The notes: a model not told the origin generated them from the sequence alone. Positions 53,707 to 62,690 are shown, numbered from the stretch's first letter. The stretch is 64,000 bases of DNA from Methylibium sp035476815 (GCA_035476815.1 DATILD010000021.1:1-64000); one strand, 5' to 3'. Numbers and translations: made by a program.

Positions 53707-55199
53707 GGGTTGATCCTCAGCCAGGTCGTCTTCAGCTCGGTGACCTTGTCGAAGGCATGCAGCGACTTGTCGCGGCCGTTGCCGCTCTGCTTGTAGCCGC
53801 CGAAGGGCACGGTGATGTCGTCCTCGTCGTACTGGTTCACGTGCACGGTGCCGGCGCGCAGCGCGCGCGCCACGCGGTGGGCGCGGTCGACATGCGAGCT
53901 CCACACGCTGGCCTGCAGGCCGTAGGGCGAGTCGTTGGCGAGGCGGATCGCCTCGGCCTCGTCGCTGAAGCGGAGGATGGACATGACGGGGCCGAAGATC
54001 TCCTCACGGGCGATTCGCATGTCGTTGCGCACGCCGGCAAACACGGTCGGCTCGACGTAGTAGCCGCCGGTCTCGGCGCGGGCCTGGGTGCCGCCGGTGA
54101 GCAGCGTCGCGCCCTCGGTCTGGCCGGCGTCGATGTAGCCCATCACGGTGCGCAGCTGGCCGTCGTCGACCAGCGCGCCCATCACCGTCTTCGCATCGAG
54201 CGGATCGGCCGGGCGGTACTTGGGCGCCTCGGCGGCGACGCGCTTCGCGAAGTCGTCGGCGATGCTCTCGTGCACCAGCACGCGCGAGGGCGCGTTGCAG
54301 CTCTCGCCCTGGTTGAAGAACAGGCTGCCGGCGACCGTCTGCGCGCAGCGGTCGAGGTCGTCGAAGTCGGGGAAGACGAGGAAGGCGCTCTTGCCGCCGA
54401 GCTCGTTGTAGACGCGCTTGAGGTTGCTGCGGCCCGCGTACTCGAGCATCTTGCGGCCGACGCGGGTGGAGCCGGTGAAGCCGATCGCGTCGACGTCCGG
54501 GTGCAGCGCCAGCGCCTCGCCGGCCTCGTGGCCGTAGCCGGGCACGACGTTGAACACCCCCGGCGGCAGCCCGGCCTCGAGCGCCAGTTCCGCGAGACGC
54601 AGCGCGGTGTAGGGGCTCTTCTCGCTGGGCTTGAGCACCACCGAGTTGCCGGCCGCGAGCGCGGGGCCGAGCTTCCACGCGGCCATGATCATCGGGTAGT
54701 TCCAGGGCACGATCACGCCGATCACGCCCATCGCCTCGCGCTGGATCAGCGCCAGCGCGTTCGCTGCCGTCGGGGCAATCTCATCGTAGACCTTGTCCAC
54801 CGCCTCCGCGTACCAGGCGATGGTGCGCGCGGTCGAGGGCACGTCGACCGACAGCGAGTACTGGATCGGCTTGCCCATGTCGAGGGTCTCGAGCAGCGCG
54901 AGCTCTTCCTTGGCTGCAAGGATCTTCTCGGCGAAGGCCAGCAGCACGCGCTTGCGCGCGGCCGGCGCGCGCTTGGCCCAGCGGCCGTCCTCGAAGGCGG
55001 CGCGGGCGCTCTTGACGGCGGCGTCGATGTCGGCCGCCTGGCCGCGGGCCACGGCGCCGAGCAGGCGGCCGTCGATCGGCGAGCGCTTGTCGAACAGTGC
55101 GGCCGCGGTGCGGCGCTCGCCGCCGATGACGGCATGGCCGTCGGGCCTGAGCGCGGCGGCGCGTTCGCGCCAGTCGATCGGGGTGGACGTCGTGCTCAT
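53703..55199 (-). CDS. Aldehyde dehydrogenase, PuuC/gamma-Glu-gamma-aminobutyraldehyde type
   Basis: NAD(P)-dependent aldehyde dehydrogenase of 498 aa. PWNYPMIMAAWKLGPALAAG, GFTGSTRVGRKMLEYAG, ELGGKSA (catalytic Glu) and FFNQGESCNAPSR (catalytic Cys) are all present. It is close to PuuC/KauB, which oxidise the aldehydes made from putrescine. The operon with gabT and the SpuC-like transaminase supports oxidation of 4-aminobutyraldehyde or its gamma-glutamyl form. A strong GGAGG site precedes the ATG. Confidence 0.92.
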   Translation of the reverse strand: MSTTSTPIDWRERAAALRPDGHAVIGGERRTAAALFDKRSPIDGRLLGAVARGQAADIDAAVKSARAAFEDGRWAKRAPAARKRVLLAFAEKILAAKEELALLETLDMGKPIQYSLSVDVPSTARTIAWYAEAVDKVYDEIAPTAANALALIQREAMGVIGVIVPWNYPMIMAAWKLGPALAAGNSVVLKPSEKSPYTALRLAELALEAGLPPGVFNVVPGYGHEAGEALALHPDVDAIGFTGSTRVGRKMLEYAGRSNLKRVYNELGGKSAFLVFPDFDDLDRCAQTVAGSLFFNQGESCNAPSRVLVHESIADDFAKRVAAEAPKYRPADPLDAKTVMGALVDDGQLRTVMGYIDAGQTEGATLLTGGTQARAETGGYYVEPTVFAGVRNDMRIAREEIFGPVMSILRFSDEAEAIRLANDSPYGLQASVWSSHVDRAHRVARALRAGTVHVNQYDEDDITVPFGGYKQSGNGRDKSLHAFDKVTELKTTWLRINP

Positions 55200-55352
55200 G
55201 GGACCTCCTTCAGAATCGGCGCGGATCGCCCGGGTGCAGGCGAACCGCGCCCGGCGCGCCGGGTTCTGTGCTTGTAGCCGCGGCGTGCAATGACAGTGGG
55301 CATAGGGGCTTGTGGGCCCGCGCCGGCGGGACGGATCTGCCGGCGCCTCGGG

Positions 55353-56768
55353 TCAGAAGCTCACCACCACGGCGGCGCCGAACAGGTGGTTGTTCTTCTT
55401 GAACACGCCGTTCTTCACGTCGGCGAACACCGGCAGGTTGGCGCCGTCGTAGCGGTACTCGGCCTTGAAGGTCGTGTTCAGGTTGTAGGCGTACTTCAGG
55501 CCGAAGGACAGCGCATACCGGTCGGCGCCCTTGCCGCAGCCGGCCACCGTCGGGTCCTCGCAGCCCAGTCGCGGGTCGGGGCCGATGCCGTTGTGGTAGT
55601 CGCCGTAGGGGCCGTCGACGCCGAAGGCATCCCAGTAGCCTGTGTAGGTCAGCAGGCCGCCGCCGTTCTTGTCGTTCTTGATGTAGTCGGCCCGCATCAG
55701 CGCCTGCAGCCGCGGCGTGATCAGGTAGCCGGCCAGCGCCGAGGCTCCCCACCACTCGGCCTTCTTGAAGTTGCCGTCGGCGTCGGGGACGATCCCGGCC
55801 TCCTTCTGCGTGCCGTAGCTGAGCTGGCCCTGCACCGTCCAGTCGCCGCGGATGAAGTAGCCGTCGATCTCGAACAGGTGGGTCTCGGTCTTGAAGAACT
55901 CGGTGCAGTCGTCGTCGCGGCAGAGGTTGTAGTTGGTGGTCCGCCCGTGCAGACCGGCGAAGCCGAAGCCGTTGAACTCGCCCTTCGAGTAGTCGACGCG
56001 GTAGACCAGCGCCGGCTGGCGTTCGCCCTGCTTGCCGTTGGGCTCGTTCACGTTGGCCAGCATGCCGCGCAGCCACCACTTGCCCTGGGTGTAGTCGATG
56101 CCGGCACCGGTGTAGGCGGTGGGCAGCGTGAAGTCGTACAGCAGGTTGTGGGTGATGAAGGGGTTGAGCGTCGGCTGCTGGTACTCGTAGCCCGACCAGT
56201 CCGGCACCTGGCCGACCAGCAGCCGCGTCTGCAGATTGTTCAGCGGGATCGACACCGTGGCCTCCTGCACGATGCCGGCGCCAATCACCTCGCCGACGCC
56301 GCGGTTGGGCGTCAGCGTGAGCTTCCAGCGGGTGCCGCTGTCGGTCTCCTTGGTGAAGTCGATCGACGCCGAGCCGATGTAGGAGGTGTCGTAGAAATAG
56401 CCGTCGCCCTGCGAGTTGAGGAACTGGAAGCCCGCGCGCTTCTGGTTGCGGTTGTAGATGTAGGTCGGATCGGCATAGCCCGAGATCGTCAGACCCTTCA
56501 GGCCCCACATCTCGACGTTGTCCTCCATCGCCTCGGTCTTGACGGCGATGCGGTTGAAGTCCTGCACCTGCTCGGGCGTCATGCCCCACTGCGCACCGCC
56601 GGCCGCCGCGGGCTTGCTCTCGGCGGCCTTGAGCTTGGCCTCGAGCTCGGTGACGCGCTGCTGCAGGTCCTGCAGCGCCTTCAGCAGCTCGGCGTTGCTC
56701 TGGGCCATCGCCGCCGGGAAGGCGACGGCCAGGGCCAGGGCGATCGGGGTGAACTTCCAGCTCTTCAT
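55353..56768 (-). CDS. DUF3138 family outer-membrane porin
   Basis: A 471-aa exported protein. The signal is WKFTPIALALAVAFPAAMAQ, followed by a coiled-coil segment (ELLKALQDLQQRVTELEAKL) and a long beta-rich part ending in F, the C-terminal residue expected for an outer-membrane barrel. The DUF3138 family has an N-terminal coiled coil like OprB/OprO-type porins. Placed between the potFGHI transporter and the catabolic genes, it is probably a route for putrescine across the outer membrane. AGAGGAG precedes the ATG. Confidence 0.85.
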   Translation of the reverse strand: MKSWKFTPIALALAVAFPAAMAQSNAELLKALQDLQQRVTELEAKLKAAESKPAAAGGAQWGMTPEQVQDFNRIAVKTEAMEDNVEMWGLKGLTISGYADPTYIYNRNQKRAGFQFLNSQGDGYFYDTSYIGSASIDFTKETDSGTRWKLTLTPNRGVGEVIGAGIVQEATVSIPLNNLQTRLLVGQVPDWSGYEYQQPTLNPFITHNLLYDFTLPTAYTGAGIDYTQGKWWLRGMLANVNEPNGKQGERQPALVYRVDYSKGEFNGFGFAGLHGRTTNYNLCRDDDCTEFFKTETHLFEIDGYFIRGDWTVQGQLSYGTQKEAGIVPDADGNFKKAEWWGASALAGYLITPRLQALMRADYIKNDKNGGGLLTYTGYWDAFGVDGPYGDYHNGIGPDPRLGCEDPTVAGCGKGADRYALSFGLKYAYNLNTTFKAEYRYDGANLPVFADVKNGVFKKNNHLFGAAVVVSF

Positions 56769-56819
56769 GTGGTGGGCTCCTCTCTTGAAGTGGGTTCCGC
56801 TCTGACGGGGGTATCGGGT

Positions 56820-57695
56820 TCAGCCGCCGCGCGCGGCCTGGGCGAGCGCGAGGGCGCGCTGGCGCTCGGCACGGGCGATCAGCCAGCTCGCGGCGAGCAC
56901 GCCGATCGCGACGACGACGATCACGACCGTGGCCATCGCGTTGACGCTCGGGTTCATGCCCAGCCGGGCGCGCGAGAAGATGACCAGCGGCATCGTCGTG
57001 GCGCCGGGGCCCGAGAGGAAGGCCGACAGCACCACGTCGTCGAGCGAGATCGTGAAGGTCAGCAGCCAGGCCGACACCAGCGACTGCGCGATCATCGGCA
57101 GCGTGACCAGCGCGAACACCTCGTGGGGGCGCGCGCCGAGGTCCATCGCGGCCTCCTCGAGCTGCGGGTTCAGGTCGCGCAGCCGGGCCTGCACCACCAC
57201 CGTGGCGTAGGCCATGCCCAGCAGCAGGTGGCCGAGCCAGATGGTCAGCATGCCGCGCTCGGGGAAGCCCCAGCCGAAGGCCGACTGAGTCGCGCGCTGC
57301 ACCGACACCAGGAACAGCAGCAGCGACAGGCCGACGATGACCTCGGGCATCACCAGCGGCGCGCTGACCATGCCGCCGAACAGCGTGCGGCCGGGAAAGC
57401 GCGTGTACTTGACCAGCGCGAAGGCCGCCAGCGTGCCCAGTACCACCGAGCCGCAGGCGGTGAAGAAGGCGATCTTCAGGCTCAGCCACAGCCCGGCGAG
57501 CATCTCGCGGTCGTTGGCGAGCGCGCCGTACCACTTCAAGGTGACGCCGGCCCACACGCTGGGCAGCGGCGAATCGTTGAACGAGTAGATGACCAGCGCG
57601 ACGATCGGCAGGTAGAGGAAGGCGTAGGCCGCGGCCAGCCAGCCGCGCGCGAACTGGCGCGTGAAGGCAGGCCCGAACAGGGTGCGACGAGTCAT
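56820..57695 (-). CDS. potI: Putrescine ABC transporter permease PotI
   Basis: A 291-aa inner-membrane permease with six helices and the EAA loop (EEAAMDLGARPHEVFALVTLP) that contacts the ATPase. It pairs with PotH. Its ATG overlaps the TGA of the micro-ORF in the potH/potI gap, and the family-B repeat supplies its upstream sequence (GGGGTG). Confidence 0.93.
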   Translation of the reverse strand: MTRRTLFGPAFTRQFARGWLAAAYAFLYLPIVALVIYSFNDSPLPSVWAGVTLKWYGALANDREMLAGLWLSLKIAFFTACGSVVLGTLAAFALVKYTRFPGRTLFGGMVSAPLVMPEVIVGLSLLLFLVSVQRATQSAFGWGFPERGMLTIWLGHLLLGMAYATVVVQARLRDLNPQLEEAAMDLGARPHEVFALVTLPMIAQSLVSAWLLTFTISLDDVVLSAFLSGPGATTMPLVIFSRARLGMNPSVNAMATVVIVVVAIGVLAASWLIARAERQRALALAQAARGG

Positions 57696-57802
57696 GACGA
57701 CACCCCGCCCGCCGAGTACGGCGCGCGACCCTCCGCGAGGGGCGGGCCTTGCTTGGGGCGGCCCGGCGCGGCGGCCCGCGGTCGCATCGGCTGCCGCCTC
57801 AT
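57692..57802 (-). CDS. Bridging micro-ORF between potH and potI (repeat-derived)
   Basis: A 36-codon frame whose ATG overlaps the potH stop (CATGA) and whose TGA overlaps the potI start (TCATGA). The peptide is basic and Pro/Gly-rich (RPRAAAPGRPKQGPPLAEG, ending AGGVSS). It reads the family-B repeat in the same frame as the dusA-mtnP micro-ORF, with shared in-frame CCC-AAG and TAC codons. The CATGA at both ends would be a target duplication if the repeat inserted into an ATGA junction. Translation unproven. Confidence 0.4.
   Translation of the reverse strand: MRRQPMRPRAAAPGRPKQGPPLAEGRAPYSAGGVSS
57696..57772 (-). repeat. Structured intergenic repeat, family B copy 2
   Basis: On the minus strand the order is GGGCC...GGCCC, CCCTC-GCG-GAGGG and CGCC-GTACTC-GGCG, ending in GGGGTGTCGTC against the potI ATG. 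Same order as the copy at 45952-46026; stem bases differ but pair in each copy, loop GTACYC is kept. Confidence 0.6.
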
Positions 57803-58773
57803 GCCCGCTTCTCCTGCGCCTGCGCCTGGTAGCGGTTGAACAGCGCCAGCGGCACGATGATCAGCAGGATCATCACCACGGCGACGCTCGAGGCCATCGG
57901 CCAGTCGTTGTTGCTGAAGAACTCGTCCCACAGCACGCGGCCGATCATCAGCGTCTGCGGGCCGCCCAGCAGCTCCGGGATCACGAACTCGCCGATGCAG
58001 GGGATGAAGACCAGCATCGAGCCGGCGATGATCCCGGCCTTCGACAGCGGCACCGTGATCTTCCAGAACGCCACGGCCGGCGTCGCGCCGAGGTCCTGGG
58101 CCGCCTCGAGCAGGTGCAGGTCCATCTTCGACAAGTTGGCGTACAGCGGCAGGATCATGAAGGGCAGGTAGGTGTAGACCATGCCCAGCACCAGCGAGAA
58201 GGGCGTGTTCATGAACTTGCCCTCGGCCGCGATCAGGCCCAGGCCGAGCAGCAGGTGATCGACGCCCAGCCCCTCGAGGGCGTTGGCGACCCAGCCGTTC
58301 TCGCCGAGCAGGCCCTTCCAGGCGTAGACGCGCAGCAGGAAGGAGGTCCAGAACGGCAGCATCACCGCCATCAGCAGCGCCGGCTGCAGCGTCTTCGGCG
58401 CGCGTGCCATGAAGTAGGCAAAGGGGTAGCCGATCGCGAGGCACAGCAATGTCGTCACCGCGGCGTACTTCAGGCTCGCGAGGTAGGTCGCGAAGTACAG
58501 GTCGTCGTCGAGGATGTAGAGGTAGTTGCCGAGCTTGACGGTGAGCTGCAGCGCGCCGTCGACATAGGTCAGCACGTCCTTGAAGTGCACGGTCTCCATC
58601 TCGGAGACGCTGATCTTCACGACGATCAGGAAGGGCGCGAGGAAAAACAGCAGCAGCCACAGGTAGGGGAGGCCGATCACCGCGCTGCGGCCGCGCCACC
58701 AGGACGGCGCGCGCGACGCCTTCGGCGCACCGGGTCGCGCCGCGCGGGCGAGGGGGGAAAGCGTTGCGGTCAT
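57799..58773 (-). CDS. potH: Putrescine ABC transporter permease PotH
   Basis: A 324-aa permease with six helices and the EAA loop (LEAAQDLGATPAVAFWKITV). The N-terminal basic tail and YLWLLLFFLAPFLIVVKISV helix fit PotH. It follows potG by 16 bases and precedes the micro-ORF/repeat before potI. Confidence 0.93.
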   Translation of the reverse strand: MTATLSPLARAARPGAPKASRAPSWWRGRSAVIGLPYLWLLLFFLAPFLIVVKISVSEMETVHFKDVLTYVDGALQLTVKLGNYLYILDDDLYFATYLASLKYAAVTTLLCLAIGYPFAYFMARAPKTLQPALLMAVMLPFWTSFLLRVYAWKGLLGENGWVANALEGLGVDHLLLGLGLIAAEGKFMNTPFSLVLGMVYTYLPFMILPLYANLSKMDLHLLEAAQDLGATPAVAFWKITVPLSKAGIIAGSMLVFIPCIGEFVIPELLGGPQTLMIGRVLWDEFFSNNDWPMASSVAVVMILLIIVPLALFNRYQAQAQEKRA

Positions 58774-58789
58774 CGCTGCGGGCGGTCCG

Positions 58790-59887
58790 TCACTGCGTCA
58801 GCACGACCTGCGAGCCGGGCGTCCAGCTCGCCCAGGCGGTGTCGCCCCAGGTCAGCGCGTCGCCGCGGTGGCGGTCGACGTTGCTCTGGCTGATCTTGAT
58901 GACCTGCCCGCTCGGCAGCGCCAGGTGGTAGACGGTGAAGCTGCCGAAGTAGGACAGGTCCTTGACCGTGCCCTGCACGCGGTTGTGTGGCGCATGCTCG
59001 CCACCCGACGCCTCGCGGCCGAGCCGGATCTTCTCGGGCCGCACCGCGACGCTGACCGCCATGCCCTCGGTGCCGGTGATGCCATGGCCGACCCAGTGGC
59101 TGCAGTCGTTGCAGCGCACGACGACATGGTCGGGCTGGTCCTCGACCAGCGTGCCGTCCATCAGGTTCACGTTGCCGATGAAGTCGGCGACGAAGCGGTT
59201 GGCCGGCGTCTCGTAGATGTCGCCCGGTGCGCCGACCTGCAGCACCTTGCCCTCGCTCATTACCGCGATGCGCGAGGCCATGGTCATCGCCTCCTCCTGG
59301 TCGTGGGTCACCATCACGCAGGTGACGCCGACTTCCTCGATGATGTTGACCAGCTCGAGCTGGGTCTCCTCGCGCAGCTTCTTGTCGAGCGCGCCCAGCG
59401 GCTCGTCGAGCAGCAGCAGCTGCGGTCGCTTGGCCAGGCTGCGCCCCAGCGCCACGCGCTGCTGCTGGCCGCCGGAGAGCTGGTGCGGCTTGCGCTTGGC
59501 GTACTTGCCGAGCTGCACCAGCTTGAGCATGGCCTCGACACGCTCGGCCACCTTGTCCGCCGGCATCGCGTCGCGCCGCAGCCCGAAGGCGATGTTGTCC
59601 CAGACCGAGAGATGCGGGAACAGCGCGTAGGACTGGAACATCATGTTGATCGGCCGCTCGTAGGGCGCGAGGCCCGCGAGGTCCTGGCCGGCCAGCACGA
59701 TGCGCCCGGAGGTCGGCGTCTCGAAGCCGGCCAGCATGCGCAGCAGCGTGGTCTTGCCGCAGCCGGACGAGCCGAGCAGCGCGAAGATCTCGCCCTTGGC
59801 GATGTCGATCGACACATGGTTGACCGCGACGGCGCCGCCGCCGAAGTCCTTCACCACGTCCTCGATCTGCAGATAAGCGACTGTCAT
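58790..59887 (-). CDS. potG: Putrescine ABC transporter ATPase PotG
   Basis: A 365-aa ATPase. Walker A GSSGCGKT (39-46), Q loop MMFQSYALFPHLSVWDN, signature LSGGQQQRVALGRSLA, Walker B LLLLDEPLGALD, switch His in VTHDQEEAM, and a C-terminal TOBE domain. The start MTVAYLQIEDVVKDF at 59887 matches PotG; its ATG overlaps the TGA of the micro-ORF. Confidence 0.95.
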   Translation of the reverse strand: MTVAYLQIEDVVKDFGGGAVAVNHVSIDIAKGEIFALLGSSGCGKTTLLRMLAGFETPTSGRIVLAGQDLAGLAPYERPINMMFQSYALFPHLSVWDNIAFGLRRDAMPADKVAERVEAMLKLVQLGKYAKRKPHQLSGGQQQRVALGRSLAKRPQLLLLDEPLGALDKKLREETQLELVNIIEEVGVTCVMVTHDQEEAMTMASRIAVMSEGKVLQVGAPGDIYETPANRFVADFIGNVNLMDGTLVEDQPDHVVVRCNDCSHWVGHGITGTEGMAVSVAVRPEKIRLGREASGGEHAPHNRVQGTVKDLSYFGSFTVYHLALPSGQVIKISQSNVDRHRGDALTWGDTAWASWTPGSQVVLTQ

Positions 59888-60006
59888 GCTTCGGTCGAAA
59901 CGGTGAGTGCGGCATTGGCAAGCAGCCGCCGCGGATCCGGCTCCGCCGGTCCGCCAGCGGCGCCCCCCTGGGGGGGAGCGCCGAAGGCGCAACGGGGGGG
60001 AGCCAT
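59884..60006 (-). CDS. Bridging micro-ORF between potF and potG (repeat-derived)
   Basis: A 40-codon frame. Its ATG shares one base with the potF stop (TGATG) and its TGA overlaps the potG ATG (GCATGA). It crosses the family-A repeat. The peptide is Gly/Pro/Ala-rich at first (FGAPPQGGAAGGPAEPDP) and ends RRLLANAALTVSTEA. The family-A copy at 62614-62684 is read in a different frame, so the peptide is not conserved; only coupling may matter. Translation unproven. Confidence 0.35.
   Translation of the reverse strand: MAPPRCAFGAPPQGGAAGGPAEPDPRRLLANAALTVSTEA
59928..60000. repeat. Structured intergenic repeat, family A copy 1
   Basis: GGATCCGGCTC-rich lead, then a CCCCCC/GGGGGG hairpin, then GCGCC-GAA-GGCGC, then AACGGGGGGG. 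The copy at 62614-62684 has GCGGC-GAA-GCCGC at the second hairpin: one base pair has switched from C-G to G-C in step. Both copies lie inside the putrescine locus. Confidence 0.6.
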
Positions 60007-61118
60007 CACAGCCCGGTCTTGAACGAGGTGTACATGCGCGTCATCGTGCGGCGCAGGTCGTTGTTGATCGCGTCCGGCGCGGCCATCTTGGCCATGTCGG
60101 CGTCGCTCGGGAACACCGTCGGGTTCGCCGCGACCTCGGGCTTGATGAACTTCTTCGACTCCTTGTTCGGGTTCGCGTAGAAGACCTTGTTGGTCAGGCT
60201 CGCGTGCACCTCGGGGCGCATGATGAAGTCGATGAACTTGTGGGCGTTGTCGGGGTGGGGTGCATCGGCCGGGATCACCATCACGTCGAAGAACAGCACG
60301 CCGCCGGTCTTCGGGATCAGCGCCTCGATCTTCTGGCCGGTCTTGCCGTCGATGGCGCGCTGGCGGGCGATGTTGATGTCGCCCGACCAGCCGAGCGCGA
60401 CGCAGATCGAGCCGTTGGCCATGTCGTTGATGTAGCCCGAGGAGCTGAACAGCGTCACGTAGGGGCGGATGCTCTTGAGCAGCGGCGTGACACCGGCGTA
60501 GTCGGCCTGGCTGCGGCTGTAGGCCGGCTTGCCCAGGTAGTGCAGCGCGGCGGGGATGACCTCGGTGGCGGAGTCGAGGAAGCTGACGCCGCAGCTCTTG
60601 AGCTTGGCGATGTACTCGGGCTTGAACACCAGGTCCCAGGCGTTGTCGGGCATCGGCGTCGAGCCGAGCGCGGCCTTGACCTTGTCGACGTTGATGCCGA
60701 CGGTCGTGTAGCCCCACAGCCAGTTGACCTGGTACTGGTTGCCCGGATCGAGCTTGGCAAGCTGCGCCTGCAGCGACGGGTCGAGGTACTTGTAGTTGGA
60801 CAGCTTGCTCTTGTCGATCTTCATCAGCAGGCCGCCGTCGGCCTGCAGCTTGGCCCAGTAGGACGAGGGCACCACGACGTCGTAGCCGGTCTTGCCCGCC
60901 ACCAGCTTGGCGTGGACGATCTCGTTGTTGTCGAAGTTGTCGTAGCGGACCTTGATGCCGGTCTCCTTCTCGAAGGTGGCCAGCGTGTCCTCGGCGATGT
61001 AGTCGGACCAGTTGTAGACGTTGAGGACCTTCTCCTCCTGCGCGAAGGCCCCCGCGGACGTGAGGGCGAGCGCGGTGAAGGCCAGGACACTCAACGAACC
61101 GACTGGGAGCAGCTTCAT
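60006..61118 (-). CDS. potF: Putrescine-binding periplasmic protein PotF
   Basis: A 370-aa periplasmic protein. Signal peptide SLSVLAFTALALTSAGAFAQ, then VLNVYNWSDYIAEDTLATFE, which starts the PotD/PotF family, and VALGWSGDINIARQRA and DVMVIPADAPHPDNAHKFID. Ligand pocket residues (Trp37-Ser38-like in NWSDY, later Asp and Trp) are of the putrescine type. GGAGG precedes the start. It follows spuC on the same strand across an 82-base gap. Confidence 0.94.
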   Translation of the reverse strand: MKLLPVGSLSVLAFTALALTSAGAFAQEEKVLNVYNWSDYIAEDTLATFEKETGIKVRYDNFDNNEIVHAKLVAGKTGYDVVVPSSYWAKLQADGGLLMKIDKSKLSNYKYLDPSLQAQLAKLDPGNQYQVNWLWGYTTVGINVDKVKAALGSTPMPDNAWDLVFKPEYIAKLKSCGVSFLDSATEVIPAALHYLGKPAYSRSQADYAGVTPLLKSIRPYVTLFSSSGYINDMANGSICVALGWSGDINIARQRAIDGKTGQKIEALIPKTGGVLFFDVMVIPADAPHPDNAHKFIDFIMRPEVHASLTNKVFYANPNKESKKFIKPEVAANPTVFPSDADMAKMAAPDAINNDLRRTMTRMYTSFKTGL

Positions 61119-61200
61119 GATGGGAGAACCTCCGTGGTGTGACAGAAACAGGGGAAGGGACGCAGGGCGCTGACGCTCGGCTCGACCGTCGGACGACCGC

Positions 61201-62580
61201 TCAGACCCAGCCCCGGGCCCGGACGTCGGTCCAGGTCAGGTCCAGGCAGCGGCGGATCAGGGCCAACATCTCGTCGATCTGGGCCCGCGTGATCACCAGC
61301 GGCGGCGCGATGATCATGCGGTCGCCGACCGCGCGCATGATCAGACCGTTGCCGAAGCAGTGACCGCGGCAGACCATGCCGACCTCGAGCTCGGGGGCAA
61401 AGGCCGTGCCGCGCTCCTTGTCCTTGACCAGCTGCACGGCGCCCATCAGGCCGCGCGTCTCGGCGTCGCCGACCAGCGGGTGGGCCTTCAGCGTCGCGAA
61501 CTGCTCGGCCAGATAGGGGCCGGTGTCCTCGCGGACCTTCTCGACCAGGCGCTCGCGCTGGATCAGCCGGATGTTGGCCAGCGCCACCGCGCAGGCCACC
61601 GGGTGGCCGCTGTAGGTGTAGCCGTGGTTGAACTCGCCGCCCTGGTCGATCAGCACCCTGGCGACGCGCTCGCCGACCATCACGCCGCCGAGCGGCACGT
61701 AGCCCGAGGTCACGCCCTTGGCGAAGGTCATCAGGTCGGGCCGGCTGCCCATGGTTTCGCAGCCCCACCATTGACCGGTGCGGCCGAAGCCGCAGATCAC
61801 CTCGTCGGAGATCAGCAGGATTGCGTACTTGTCGCAGATCGCCTGCACCGCCGGCCAGTAGCTGTCGGGCGGGATGATCACGCCGCCGGCGCCCTGGATC
61901 GGCTCGCCGATGAAGGCGGCCACGCGCTCGGGGCCGACCTCGAGGATCTTCTGTTCCAGCCAGCCGGCCGCGAGCCTGCCGAATTCGTCGCGCGACAGGC
62001 CCTCGGGGCGGCCCAGCTCGTACCAGAAGGGCTGCTGGATGTGGGTGATGTCGGGGATCGGCAGTCCGCCCTGGGCGTGCATGCCGCTCATGCCGCCGAG
62101 CGAGGCGCCGGCCATCGTCGAACCGTGGTAGCCGTTCCAGCGGCCGATGATCACCTTGCGCTCGGGCTGGCCGAGCACGTCCCAGTAGCGCCGCACCATG
62201 CGCACGATGGTGTCGTTGCCCTCGGAGCCCGAGCCCGAGAAGAACACATGCTGGAACTGCGGCGGCGTGACCTCGGCCAGCAGCTCGGCCAGCTCGATCG
62301 CCGGCTTTGTTGCGGTCTGGAAGAAGGCGTTGTAGAAGGGCAGCTGCTTCATCTGCGCCGTGGCGGCATCGACCAGCTCCTGCCGGCCGTAGCCGACGTT
62401 GACGCACCACAGGCCGCTCATCGCGTCGAGGATCCGCTGGCCCTCGCTGTCGCGCAGGTAGATGTTGTCGGCGCTCTCGATGATGCGGGCGCCCTTCTTG
62501 GCGAGCGCGGCGAAGTCGGTGAAGGGGTGCAGGAAATGGGCGGCGTCGGCGCGCTGCCACTCGGTGGTCGTACGGGTCAT
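61201..62580 (-). CDS. spuC: Putrescine/polyamine aminotransferase (SpuC-like)
   Basis: Class III aminotransferase of 459 aa from the ATG at 62580. HPFTDFAALAKKGARIIESA starts as in SpuC; FSGSGSEGNDTIVRMVRRYW, GRWNGYHGSTMAGASLGG, DEVICGFGRTGQWWG and the PLP lysine in TFAKGVTSGYVPLGGV follow. In Pseudomonas SpuC transfers the amino group of putrescine to pyruvate to give 4-aminobutyraldehyde. A longer start at 62694 would add 38 residues that are entirely family-A repeat and overlap the upstream stop (ATGA); I prefer the shorter form. Confidence 0.92.
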   Translation of the reverse strand: MTRTTTEWQRADAAHFLHPFTDFAALAKKGARIIESADNIYLRDSEGQRILDAMSGLWCVNVGYGRQELVDAATAQMKQLPFYNAFFQTATKPAIELAELLAEVTPPQFQHVFFSGSGSEGNDTIVRMVRRYWDVLGQPERKVIIGRWNGYHGSTMAGASLGGMSGMHAQGGLPIPDITHIQQPFWYELGRPEGLSRDEFGRLAAGWLEQKILEVGPERVAAFIGEPIQGAGGVIIPPDSYWPAVQAICDKYAILLISDEVICGFGRTGQWWGCETMGSRPDLMTFAKGVTSGYVPLGGVMVGERVARVLIDQGGEFNHGYTYSGHPVACAVALANIRLIQRERLVEKVREDTGPYLAEQFATLKAHPLVGDAETRGLMGAVQLVKDKERGTAFAPELEVGMVCRGHCFGNGLIMRAVGDRMIIAPPLVITRAQIDEMLALIRRCLDLTWTDVRARGWV

Positions 62581-62613
62581 GGCTTGCGAGTCGGTTGTGT
62601 TAGCCAAGCGGAC

Positions 62614-62684
62614 GCCGTGGATCCGGCTCTGCCGGGCCACTGGCGTCGCCCCCTCGAGGGGGAGCGGCGAAGCCGCAACGGGGG
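62614..62684. repeat. Structured intergenic repeat, family A copy 2
   Basis: GGATCCGGCTC lead, CGCCCCC-TCGA-GGGGG hairpin, GCGGC-GAA-GCCGC hairpin, AACGGGGG. It lies between the right-hand glutamine-synthetase-like gene and spuC. On the minus strand it is open in frame with spuC. Confidence 0.6.
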
Positions 62685-62690
62685 TGATCG

